Origin: JBAQMG01 sp049302575
GTDB lineage: Bacteria; Bacillota; Desulfitobacteriia; Desulfitobacteriales; Desulfitobacteriaceae
Assembly (NCBI GenBank): GCA_049302575.1
Contig: JBAQMG010000112.1
Location: forward strand, 1 to 28,440
Reading direction: 5' to 3'
Length of the DNA stretch: 28,440 nt
Part shown: positions 5,846 through 13,615 of the stretch, piece after piece
Position numbering within the stretch: position 1 is the first letter of the stretch
Layout: each line of letters starts with the position of its first letter
Notes under the pieces: model-generated
Seen by the model: the letters and a program-made list of their open reading frames with translations, nothing else
Databases searched by the model: none
Told to the model about the DNA's origin: nothing
Program-made: the position numbers and the translations under genes

Positions 5846-6583
5846 CTAAACATGACTATCGCTTGGTATTTTGCTATCCTTATTTTTTCTGTTGAGAAAC
5901 CGTTGTGAATTGAAAAAATAATTATACGATCCGAAGTATAATTTATAGTCGCGTTTCTTCACCTTATTCAATACAACTCCTAAAATAGTTGCATTTAGGT
6001 TCTCAAGCTGTTCCTTTACACGTTTTAAACTTGTTAGAGTGGTTAAACCCATTTTTACAACCAATAAGGTGGCGTCAACCTTTGACGCCACAAGCGCCCC
6101 GTCCATAACGCTTGTAAGTGCTGGTGTATCGAAGAGCACGAAATTATATTCATTTCCCGCATTATCGCTTAGTTCCTCAAACCGCACAGAACATAAAAGT
6201 CCAATGGGGTTAGGATGACCATTTCCACTAGAAAAGTAAGTCAAGTTTTTTATATTTGTCTCACAAAGCGCATCTTTGAGTTCTACGTCACCAGTCAGAT
6301 AATCTGAGAGTCCAAATAAAGATCCCTTGTTCAGCCTCTTGGCAGCAGTCGGCTTGCGCATATCCGCATCAACGAGTAGTACTTTCCAACCTGAATTCGC
6401 CATCGTAATTGCAAGACTAATAGCTAGAGAAGTTTTGCCCTCTTCCGGATTACAACTAGTCAACGCAAATGTCTTTAATGTATTTTGATCATTACTAATA
6501 TGTATGTTGGCAGTAAGCATTGCATAGGCATCTTGTACAGCTTGGTTTTCATTATCATACACATTAAACGTTTTCGTCTGCAT
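5846..6583 (-). CDS. cpsD: CpsD/CapB-type BY tyrosine kinase
   Basis: The 245-aa cytoplasmic BY-kinase has Walker A S-C-N-P-E-E-G-K-T-S at 43-52, Walker A' V-L-L-V-D-A-D-M-R-K-P at 68-78 and Walker B F-V-L-F-D-T-P. A C-terminal tyrosine cluster (DYKLYFGSYNYFF) probably serves as the autophosphorylation site. It needs the cytoplasmic end of a CpsC-like membrane partner, encoded 14 bp upstream in the same operon. The complex controls polymer chain length and Wzy/Wzx export. The start is set by AAAGGAGGAAAT just before ATG. The cognate phosphatase (CpsB/Wzb) is not seen in the window. Confidence 0.92.
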   Translation of the reverse strand: MQTKTFNVYDNENQAVQDAYAMLTANIHISNDQNTLKTFALTSCNPEEGKTSLAISLAITMANSGWKVLLVDADMRKPTAAKRLNKGSLFGLSDYLTGDVELKDALCETNIKNLTYFSSGNGHPNPIGLLCSVRFEELSDNAGNEYNFVLFDTPALTSVMDGALVASKVDATLLVVKMGLTTLTSLKRVKEQLENLNATILGVVLNKVKKRDYKLYFGSYNYFFNSQRFLNRKNKDSKIPSDSHV

Positions 6584-6597
6584 TTTTATTTCCTCCT

Positions 6598-7269
6598 TTA
6601 ACGGATATCATGTTCAGGAATAATCCCAATCACACGCACTTTAAGGCCGTTTTCGATATCTTCTACAGAACGCACAGTAGTATCAAAGTACTCAATAATA
6701 TATATAATGCCTAAAGCAACCATCAACCCTGTCAACAGTCCCAGTAGAACTTTTTTTGACCCATTATTCGAGACTGGATAATTTGGTATTAACGCCTCAT
6801 CCAAAACACCAACATTATCACTGTTCGTGAGTTGACGGATCTTGGTTGTGAATTCACGTCCTGTAGCATTTGCTACAGCAGCGGCTGTAGATGGATCAGA
6901 TGATAAGGCACTGATTGTTAAGATATTAGAATCCTTGTTACTAGTTATATTGACCATGGACAAGATTTGATTTTCTGTTAAGTTATAATCTTTAAGATCC
7001 CTTACTACCGCCGAAGTCACTAATCTGCTAGAGATAATTTCAGAATATTGTCGAACCATTTGTTGACTAACCGCTATGTCCTGAGAATTCAAGGACTGAC
7101 CCGTCGTTAACACTTTATCACGATTCATAATGTACAAGGTAGTTTCAGCTTGGTACATCGGTTTAGTGGCAGACACGCTCAGATAGCTTGTTCCACCCCC
7201 TAGTACCACAAGAAGTACAATTAACCACCACTTACGCGCTATCGAATACCAAATTCGCCTAATTTCCAT
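6598..7269 (-). CDS. cpsC: CpsC/CapA-type chain-length regulator (Wzz family)
   Basis: The 223-aa protein has a transmembrane helix near 13-31, an extracellular Wzz-type domain with the usual MYQAETTLYI strand, a proline-containing L-I-P-N-Y-P-V-S-N-N segment, and a second helix at about 172-193 followed by a short cytoplasmic tail. This is the Gram-positive split arrangement, with the kinase made as a separate protein from the next gene. It acts as co-polymerase setting EPS chain length and as activator of CpsD. AAAGGAAGAATAGC precedes the ATG. It lies 28 bp downstream of the HlyD-like gene, so all are probably one transcript. Confidence 0.92.
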   Translation of the reverse strand: MEIRRIWYSIARKWWLIVLLVVLGGGTSYLSVSATKPMYQAETTLYIMNRDKVLTTGQSLNSQDIAVSQQMVRQYSEIISSRLVTSAVVRDLKDYNLTENQILSMVNITSNKDSNILTISALSSDPSTAAAVANATGREFTTKIRQLTNSDNVGVLDEALIPNYPVSNNGSKKVLLGLLTGLMVALGIIYIIEYFDTTVRSVEDIENGLKVRVIGIIPEHDIR

Positions 7270-7297
7270 GCTATTCTTCCTTTCCAGCTATATATTT

Positions 7298-8458
7298 TTA
7301 CTGAAGACCGACCGTCTGTCCTTCTTTAAGGCCGCTGATGATCTCGACGTTACCATCTTTTTCCAAACCGCGCACGATATCTACTGTATTCACTATATTT
7401 CCTTGGTAAATATCTACCACAGTCTTACCATTCACATCACGTACCGCTGCTTTAGGTACAATTAAGACATTGCTTTTGTTAATTTCCAAGGTAGCATTTA
7501 CGATGTTTTCCAAGGTTATTTTAGGCATCTTATCACCAAATTTAAGATAGATACGATTATTTGTTTTTGGATCAGAAGACGCTTGATTTAATTGATCACC
7601 TGGTTGAGACGTATATAATTCTACTTCATATTTTTCCAAACCTATTGTTAGGACTCCATTTTTCACATTCTGAATATAGCGAGCATCTGTTGCCAGCATC
7701 TGGAGAACAATATTTTTCGGTTCTACAATACGGGCAATAACACGTCCAGAACCCACCATTTCCGTTTCCGATAAATTCTCTACGAACGTAACAATCCCGT
7801 CAACAGGTGATTTCAAAGCACTGTTAGCAAGTTTTGTGTTTAAATCGGTCATATTACTTTCATCGAGTTTATACTGCATATCTGCTAAGTCTTTATTCCA
7901 TTTAGTATTCTTGTCAGCACTGACAGCCTGATCATAAAGAATCTGTTGTTTGGCAAGTTCTAGCGAATTTTGATCTGTAGGTTTCTCCTTATTGAGTTTA
8001 GTAGCTTGTTCAAGGTTAATCTGAGCTAATTTCAGGCTCCTAGCACTCGATAAAATACTTTCAGCATTTTGCAATTTACGTATTTTCGAAAGTTGCACGG
8101 TCAGATTCTGGTTAATAATTTGTTTAGTGATACTTTGCGGATCAATTTCTGCCACTGTGTCGCCCGCTTTAATCCCATCATTAGTTTTTACATAGACTTT
8201 CTTAAGTGGACCAGAGAGATCATTATAAAAAAGGCTTGTCAACTTAATAGGAACAAAAGAACCAGACCCCGAAATAATTGTTCCAACATTCCCCTTTTTT
8301 ACTTCAACTGTTCTCATCCCATTATTCGAATTCGAATTTTCAGCGTTCTTTTGCGCAGACACTCCTTGAAGTCCGCCACAACCGCTTATTAACGTCACTA
8401 GAATCATCACCGCGACAATATTAGCGATTATTACAGTTTTTCTTGCCCTTTTGTGCAT
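7298..8458 (-). CDS. HlyD/MacA-like adaptor lipoprotein
   Basis: The 386-aa protein has a basic N-terminus, a hydrophobic segment at about 8-26 and a lipobox L-I-S-G-C with Cys27, so it is probably a lipoprotein. A first half-lipoyl region (VYVKTNDGIKAGDTVAEIDPQ) precedes an alpha-helical hairpin at about 115-205. The second half-lipoyl segment (ALKSPVDGIVTFVENL) and beta-barrel follow. This is the periplasmic-adaptor family used with ABC or RND exporters, but no ATPase or permease partner is adjacent. Being first in the operon with cpsC and cpsD suggests a scaffold role in EPS export across the thick wall. GGGGGGATAG precedes the ATG. Confidence 0.85.
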   Translation of the reverse strand: MHKRARKTVIIANIVAVMILVTLISGCGGLQGVSAQKNAENSNSNNGMRTVEVKKGNVGTIISGSGSFVPIKLTSLFYNDLSGPLKKVYVKTNDGIKAGDTVAEIDPQSITKQIINQNLTVQLSKIRKLQNAESILSSARSLKLAQINLEQATKLNKEKPTDQNSLELAKQQILYDQAVSADKNTKWNKDLADMQYKLDESNMTDLNTKLANSALKSPVDGIVTFVENLSETEMVGSGRVIARIVEPKNIVLQMLATDARYIQNVKNGVLTIGLEKYEVELYTSQPGDQLNQASSDPKTNNRIYLKFGDKMPKITLENIVNATLEINKSNVLIVPKAAVRDVNGKTVVDIYQGNIVNTVDIVRGLEKDGNVEIISGLKEGQTVGLQ

Positions 8459-8579
8459 GAAATCTATCCCCCCATTTTTTATATATATTTTCCAGTAGTT
8501 AGATTGGACTAATATTGTTTTCGAATATGATAAAAAACCACGAGTTAGTATACTTCGACATAAAATAAATAAGACCTTG

Positions 8580-8837
8580 TTATTGCAGCAAAAGTTTTCC
8601 GCTACATTCTCTGAAATTTCGACTAATAATTCTAAGGTTCCGCACCACTCTAAACCCCTGTTTCTCTAATTGCCAGAGTCGTTCCGCTACATTCTTCGAC
8701 CTTTCTTGGCGTGAAGCATATCATACAGTATAAAAGTGGACTTGCCATCCTCTTCGTTCCTTGGTTTCATCAATTGTAATCCGCCTGTTTACGAAAGCAA
8801 CCTGGCTGTACAGTATTTTTAGCTTGAAGGTCTTCAT
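8580..8837 (-). pseudogene. Small ORF with one in-frame TGA, unrecognised
   Basis: From ATG 8837 the frame runs 86 codons to TAA 8580, interrupted only by TGA at 8723-8721 (codon 39). Both halves look coding: M-K-T-F-K-L-K-I-L-Y... and, after the stop, a basic amphipathic part with A-E-R-L-W-Q-L-E-K-Q-G-F-R-V-V-R-N-L-R-I. A change of TGA to TGG would restore about 85 aa. No good RBS precedes the ATG. The family is not recognised. It is either a recently inactivated small gene or a chance open frame. Confidence 0.45.
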
Positions 8838-9064
8838 AACTTCACATATAATGTTGTTAATCGAATAACCATGATTTCAGAACACGTTTTCAATTTCTTT
8901 GACAGGTTTCCACATGATAACAATTCATCTTATTTCGTTTGATTTAGCCTATCACTTAATTATATCAATAACCTAGACTTCATGCAGATTTTATTGTTGT
9001 TTAGTCTTTGTAAGTTAATTTACGACTGTTTTATTGGGTGAGAAACTTCAATTATCAAGCTTGA

Positions 9065-9116
9065 AAACGGAATGGTGACTGATAGACAAATATAATCCAG
9101 TTCCGTTTGTTTTTTA
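9065..9116 (+). terminator. Terminator-like hairpin in the leader of the nucleotidyltransferase gene
   Basis: AAACGGAA (9065-9072) pairs perfectly with TTCCGTTT (9101-9108) around a 28-nt loop, followed by GTTTTTT. It lies about 110 bp before the start at 9226 with no plus-strand gene upstream. It therefore either ends a small transcript or attenuates this gene. No known aptamer is recognised in front of it. Confidence 0.45.
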
Positions 9117-9225
9117 AATTACTTACATCCATCTGTTCAGATACTTATTTGGGTCAACTTATCTGTCTACCGCTGAACACCTTATACCGTTAATATATGT
9201 GTAAATTATCCTGAGGAGGTGCTTA

Positions 9226-10383
9226 ATGAATATATCACGAGGGCAGTTGCTAAGTTTACTTACACTAGCAATTCATAGTGAAGAATCCATTCACAAATCA
9301 TATTCATCGATCAATGGAAAAGAGCTATACAAATTAGCTCTTCAACAGAATGTTTGTTCATTGCTATATTCTACACTTATTAAATATCCTGAGAAAATAA
9401 AAATCGAAGAACAGATTATGCAAGAGTGGAAAAACAACACTCTTATTAGGGTAACTCGACAATTGATTATGATTAATAGAATGAAGACTATTTTCGATCT
9501 GTTTTTATCCAATGGTATACCAGTAATTTCTATCAAAGGTATCGTCCTCAAGCAGCTTTATCCGAAGCCAGAGCTCAGAGAAATGTGTGATTTGGATTTA
9601 TTTATTGACGTGAAAGATATGGAAAGGTCAATTGAACTTTTGAAGACACTGGGTTATCATCCTAAATCACTGCACTTGAAAAACCCTAATTATATGCATA
9701 TTGAAATGATAAAACCTGGTTCATTTACTATAGAACTACACAGGACACTTTGGCCTCTTCACAACCTAAAAAAAAGGGATAACCAGATTTGGTATAATCA
9801 TATTTGGGAAAATAAGCGTCAGGTTGAAGTGGAAGGAATTCATTTTATTGCTTTACCACTGGAAGACGAATTGATCAATATGGTTATTCATATGGCAAAA
9901 CATATCATGAATTACGGATCGGACTTACGTCAATTTTGCGATATAGTCCTTTTTCTAAAAGCCTATTGGAATATGCTAGATTTAGAGTATGTCGATCGAA
10001 CTATTAAATCAATGGAACTTTTACTATTTTACCAATATCTGCTCACAACTTGTCACACCTTTTTAGGGTTAAAAATACCTGTTTATGAGAGCATTATTGA
10101 TATCGATAAATGTGAACTTCTTATGAGCGACACACTTAATTACGAATTAATGCACCAAACAAATGAAGAAAATGAATCTTGGATAAAATTTTCGGAACAT
10201 TATTTCTTTGCTCGAAATAACCAATTCCTTATGCCTCTTGCCTTTGTTATAGAGGTAGGTCGACAGTATGTGAAAAAAAAGAAGCCCTTGGTCGACAGTA
10301 TCTCCTTCTCCAAAAGATCCATTAAGGCCTTCAGTAAGAGAGCGCGTTTTCTTCGCAGTATCGGATTGCTTGTGAGATTGTAA
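9226..10383 (+). CDS. Nucleotidyltransferase-fold protein (NTP_transf_5 family)
   Basis: The 385-aa protein fits the NTP_transf_5 family of uncharacterised nucleotidyltransferases. The signature segment is I-S-I-K-G-I-V-L-K-Q-L-Y-P at 101-113, followed by R118 and the metal-binding-type D122-L-D124-L-F-I-D128. The rest is helical, with an H-x-x-K-H segment near 222-226. Members are regularly found in lasso and other RiPP clusters together with HprK-like kinases and PqqD-like proteins, and in EPS loci; substrate and product are not established. Here it stands alone on the plus strand, across the EPS control genes from the RiPP operon at 1644-4971. It starts at ATG 9226 with GAGGAGGTGC upstream. 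Whether it serves the peptide or the polymer is open. Confidence 0.82.
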   Translation: MNISRGQLLSLLTLAIHSEESIHKSYSSINGKELYKLALQQNVCSLLYSTLIKYPEKIKIEEQIMQEWKNNTLIRVTRQLIMINRMKTIFDLFLSNGIPVISIKGIVLKQLYPKPELREMCDLDLFIDVKDMERSIELLKTLGYHPKSLHLKNPNYMHIEMIKPGSFTIELHRTLWPLHNLKKRDNQIWYNHIWENKRQVEVEGIHFIALPLEDELINMVIHMAKHIMNYGSDLRQFCDIVLFLKAYWNMLDLEYVDRTIKSMELLLFYQYLLTTCHTFLGLKIPVYESIIDIDKCELLMSDTLNYELMHQTNEENESWIKFSEHYFFARNNQFLMPLAFVIEVGRQYVKKKKPLVDSISFSKRSIKAFSKRARFLRSIGLLVRL

Positions 10384-10446
10384 TAAATACACCACTTCGA
10401 CCTGAGCAGTTGTTACAAGGATTTTCTACTGATAATGGTAGGCTTG

Positions 10447-10474
10447 TTGAAATGTGAGGATACGAAAATATATG
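10447..10474 (+). promoter_or_regulatory. Candidate promoter for the beta-helix gene
   Basis: TTGAAA (10447-10452), a 16-bp spacer and TATATG (10469-10474) resemble a sigma-A promoter. It would give a leader of roughly 110 nt before the ATG at 10591. The leader contains a GCCTG...CAGGC hairpin near 10475-10495, overlapping the start of transcription, but no known riboswitch motif. Confidence 0.35.
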
Positions 10475-10590
10475 GCCTGCACAATGTCAGGCAGCCTGTT
10501 ACGAAAATGAGTATTCTTCCTTTTTATTAAGGTTGAGTAATCTGAACCCTAATCGCTAGGAAGTAAATTCGATTAAAGGTGTAGTATCAA

Positions 10591-12384
10591 ATGAAAAAAA
10601 AGTTACATAAAGTCACAGTTTATATCCCGCTAGTACTGTTTATGCTATTAATTACATTATCTATCCCCTCATGTTCACATACCAAAAAAGAAATTTCAAA
10701 TACAAGTGAGTCACCACAAGTAGATTCGACAGAAAATAAGATAAATACAAGTGAATCACCACAAGTGGATTCAACAGAAAATAAGATTAACGCAAGTATA
10801 ATACCTACCACCTCAATTGCAAAGACCAAACAAGAAATTTTAAATACAATTGAGTCATTACAAGTAAATTCAACAGAAAATGAGCTAACCGCAAGTATAA
10901 ATGAGTTGTTACGAAAAGACTCAACAGATAATAATAAAAATCAGTTGCTTGTTAATATCAAGGATTATGGCGCAAAAGGTAATGGCGTTGATTCAGATGT
11001 TGATGCTTTAAAAAAAGCAATTGGGTATGCAAATGGAAAAGGTGGCGGCAGTATTTTTTTTCCTGCTACAACACAAGCCTATGTAATTGATAGAGTGGTA
11101 ACGATTTCAAAGAACATCAACTTAATTGGAGAGCAAACTAGAATTTCTAGATATCATAATTATAAAGTAAATAATGGAGTTTTCAACTTTTTGGGTAATA
11201 ACAAAATGGAAGGATTCATATATGACGGCGGGTTAACTAAGATACCCAATCTCGGAATTGAAAACGAATTTACTAATTATTCAGACTTCGTTGCACTCAA
11301 TGAAGGTTGTATTTTCACTAATAATGTATTTCTTAATGCAAAGGGTTCCTTTATTGGCGGAAGAGGAAAAACTATAATTTTTGGTAATACGTTTGGTGAT
11401 TATGGGGATCATTGCATCTATATGGGTGGACTTAGAAGAAAAGATGGGACAGAGGATAAAACTGAAAAAGTCATCATATCTAATAATACTTTTACATCAT
11501 TAACATCAACCAGAGATGCTGTTAAATTTAGGAATAGTGGCGAAATGGTTATCGTCGCTAATAATACATTTGATCTCCCCAAAGGCAGTTTGTTTAATTT
11601 TTCATTAGGTGATACTACGAATCTTCAAGGTAACATCAAAAATATTTCGTTTTCATTTAACATTATAAAAAAATGCAAGGACGTTGGTTTTATTGGTCTT
11701 AACAATACCCCTATAGGTTCAACCTTAGGTAAACTAAATAATATAAAGATATCAAATAATATAGTTGATTCATGCACTGGATATTTGTTAATAGGTGGAT
11801 CATCGTGGTCAATGGATACGAATTATAATTATTTCAGTGGAACTAATATTGATATAAGCAATAACACATTTAAAACAACCCCACAAATACATTTATCCTG
11901 TAAGGGAGATGGGCTTACAGTAAATATTGCAAATAATAAAGCATATGGATCTCTTAGAAACGAAAGTCTAATAATGATGGCCGGAAATACAAGTCTAAAT
12001 TTAATAAATAATATGTTTATTTTTGATGATAATACAACTCTAATAGATAGCCCCTTTCAACATGCTCGCAATACTGCATCAACAGCTGGAATTGAGGCAA
12101 CTACACCACAAGCGATAACCATCAGTGGAAATACTATTTCAGGGGTAAGAAAAATATTTCAAGAGTCTTCAAATAAAAATGTGACCTATTTAACTGATAA
12201 AATAAATTTTAATCTAGTAAATAATACTTTTATTAAAAATGGAAAAGCTGTTGAGTTTGGCACAGATTCAGGATTAACTGAATTAATTAAAGCTAAGTTA
12301 ACTATGTCGAATAATTCATTAACCCAAAACGGTAAAATAACTTCAATATATATTGGAAATTATCCCAAGCAGTTTATTTATTAA
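10591..12384 (+). CDS. Lipoprotein-like right-handed beta-helix (pectate-lyase-superfamily) protein
   Basis: The 597-aa protein has a hydrophobic N-terminus ending in I-P-S-C (Cys28), a probable but imperfect lipobox. A Ser/Thr/Asn-rich linker of about 90 residues contains three copies of a 15-residue repeat (N-T-S-E-S-P-Q-V-D-S-T-E-N-K-I). The catalytic-type region opens with V-N-I-K-D-Y-G-A-K-G-N-G-V-D-S-D, the standard entry strand of the Pectate_lyase_3 fold. Many parallel beta-helix coils follow, marked by I-S-N-N-T-F, V-A-N-N-T-F and L-V-N-N-T-F motifs. Such proteins in EPS loci act as polysaccharide lyases, hydrolases or C5-epimerases; the active-site residues cannot be assigned. AAAGGTG precedes the start. 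It is transcribed toward the EPS operon and ends at a shared terminator. Confidence 0.85.
   Translation: MKKKLHKVTVYIPLVLFMLLITLSIPSCSHTKKEISNTSESPQVDSTENKINTSESPQVDSTENKINASIIPTTSIAKTKQEILNTIESLQVNSTENELTASINELLRKDSTDNNKNQLLVNIKDYGAKGNGVDSDVDALKKAIGYANGKGGGSIFFPATTQAYVIDRVVTISKNINLIGEQTRISRYHNYKVNNGVFNFLGNNKMEGFIYDGGLTKIPNLGIENEFTNYSDFVALNEGCIFTNNVFLNAKGSFIGGRGKTIIFGNTFGDYGDHCIYMGGLRRKDGTEDKTEKVIISNNTFTSLTSTRDAVKFRNSGEMVIVANNTFDLPKGSLFNFSLGDTTNLQGNIKNISFSFNIIKKCKDVGFIGLNNTPIGSTLGKLNNIKISNNIVDSCTGYLLIGGSSWSMDTNYNYFSGTNIDISNNTFKTTPQIHLSCKGDGLTVNIANNKAYGSLRNESLIMMAGNTSLNLINNMFIFDDNTTLIDSPFQHARNTASTAGIEATTPQAITISGNTISGVRKIFQESSNKNVTYLTDKINFNLVNNTFIKNGKAVEFGTDSGLTELIKAKLTMSNNSLTQNGKITSIYIGNYPKQFIY
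10699..10887 (+). repeat. 45-bp direct repeats in the beta-helix gene linker
   Basis: Two adjacent 45-bp copies lie at 10699-10743 and 10744-10788, differing at only a few third-base positions. A more diverged copy lies at 10843-10887. Each encodes one 15-residue N-T-S-E-S-P-Q-V-D-S-T-E-N-K-I unit. The near identity of the first two suggests recent slippage; copy number may vary between strains and would change the length of the linker between lipid anchor and enzyme. Confidence 0.88.
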
Positions 12385-12440
12385 AGGAAATGAACAAAAG
12401 TGACAAGAGCATTGCCGCAGGTATAGTTATATACGGTTTG

Positions 12441-12475
12441 AAAAACGAACTACCCGTTATGATGGTTTGTTTTTT
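12441..12475. terminator. Bidirectional terminator between beta-helix and pyruvyltransferase genes
   Basis: AAAAACGAAC (12441-12450) pairs with GTTTGTTTTT (12465-12474), 10 bp with one G-U, ending in a T run on the plus strand and in GTTCGTTTTT on the minus strand. It lies between the stop of the beta-helix gene (12384) and the end of the minus-strand EPS operon (12513), so it can serve both. Confidence 0.65.
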
Positions 12476-12512
12476 GTAACCCAAATTCTCATAATTTACG
12501 GTCTATGTTCCA

Positions 12513-13613
12513 TTAATTGATGTTTTTCAGACTATTTTCCAAGTATTCCTTGGATTCAGAAATAAACTCTTCTAGCGAGCTCTCGACATGATCGTAGTTT
12601 ATATTTAGCAAATCATCATTAATATTGGCATTAACACTAAAATAACGCTCAGAAAGATTTAGCTTTGATAATAAGTCAGTTACTCTTACATGTGTATTTG
12701 AATTCGCGATAGATAAAAACGGCTTTCTGTTAATTATTGAAAAGATTGTTCCGTGATACGAGGTTGTGATAACAAATGCCGCGCTACTGAATAGACTTAT
12801 AAAATCCTCCGGTCCCGCATTTCTAATTATGATATCAGCCGAAATTTTCGAATAGTATCCGTCAAGAATTAAAACGACTTTATAGTTAGTCAATTTCTTT
12901 AGATGATCAATAGTTTTTTGAATCCCTTCCGGCAATGACAGAAAATAACATAATATATAAGGTTGTGCTATTTTCATACCTCTAAACGAATTATCCCAAT
13001 CTGTTTTTGAAAGAAATAACACAGGGTCAGCGACCACTTTAGCACTACGTTCTGTTAGTTCTTTAATAATATTTGCTCCTGTAGCTTCCCTCACGGATAT
13101 GAAATCAATTTTCATAATATTTTTTTTATATTCTTCTAAGCGCTCTCGGGGGATCAGCCCCTTTCCGAAGCTGGGGGCATAAGAAATTCTGCGGATATTT
13201 ATATTATTACAAAAGTCAAGCATATATACAGCATCCGCCCGCCCTTCTGGGTTCCACACCTGATCGCTTCCGCAAATCAGAGCGTTAAACTCTAGGTTTG
13301 CTTTTTGCACCTCTTCTACTGTTGTATATCGGTCAGTCAAGCAAAATTGTTCTGCTGCAAATTTTTCGAATTTATTCCAACGTTGTTTTATTGATCTGTA
13401 GGCAAACACGTTCATCCAAGAACTCATCTGCGATTTAAAGCCTACAGACAAGTTAAATTTAAAAATAGCATAATCTTTAACAACTTTATCATTCTTGTAA
13501 TTAATAACACCACAATCACATCCCAGACGTTCAACTTCTTTTTTAAGTGCATATGCCTGAAGCATAGCACCGTAATTGTGAGAAGCGTGGAAAGTAACAA
13601 TCCCCACTTTCAT
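12513..13613 (-). CDS. Polysaccharide pyruvyltransferase family protein
   Basis: The 366-aa protein matches the PS_pyruv_trans family. It opens with M-K-V-G-I-V-T-F-H-A-S-H-N-Y-G-A-M-L-Q-A-Y, has I-C-G-S-D-Q-V-W-N-P at about 113-122 and the C-terminal S-Y-H-G-T-I-F-S-I-I-N motif. Members use PEP to add ketal-linked pyruvate to sugar residues, giving the polymer extra negative charge. It is the last gene of the EPS operon. It starts 2 bp after the stop of the FrhB-like gene, with GGAGTAAG overlapping that gene's end, so translation is probably coupled. FrhB-like/pyruvyltransferase pairs are common in EPS loci. Confidence 0.9.
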   Translation of the reverse strand: MKVGIVTFHASHNYGAMLQAYALKKEVERLGCDCGVINYKNDKVVKDYAIFKFNLSVGFKSQMSSWMNVFAYRSIKQRWNKFEKFAAEQFCLTDRYTTVEEVQKANLEFNALICGSDQVWNPEGRADAVYMLDFCNNINIRRISYAPSFGKGLIPRERLEEYKKNIMKIDFISVREATGANIIKELTERSAKVVADPVLFLSKTDWDNSFRGMKIAQPYILCYFLSLPEGIQKTIDHLKKLTNYKVVLILDGYYSKISADIIIRNAGPEDFISLFSSAAFVITTSYHGTIFSIINRKPFLSIANSNTHVRVTDLLSKLNLSERYFSVNANINDDLLNINYDHVESSLEEFISESKEYLENSLKNIN

Positions 13614-13615
13614 AG

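Larger units (their letters stand above)
8459..9225. other. Long intergenic region without an intact gene
   Basis: About 770 bp separate the divergent HlyD-like (-) and nucleotidyltransferase (+) genes. It contains a decayed minus-strand ORF (8580-8837), a plus-strand terminator-like hairpin (9065-9116) and AT-rich sequence that should hold the divergent promoters. A TATACT on the minus strand near 8545 is a possible -10 for the EPS operon without a good -35. Nothing else is recognised. Confidence 0.6.

Noticed and set aside
8721..8723. TGA as selenocysteine
   Set aside because: No selenoprotein family is recognised and no selenocysteine-insertion hairpin was identified after the codon.
1644..10383. 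A lasso peptide cluster
   Set aside because: Leader motif, HprK-like kinase, PqqD-like protein and nucleotidyltransferase fit, but no asparagine-synthetase-like cyclase or transglutaminase-like leader peptidase is present, and the precursors have Cys pairs and no lasso-type core.
10699..10887. CRISPR-like array
   Set aside because: The 45-bp units are directly adjacent and in frame within a coding gene, with no spacers.
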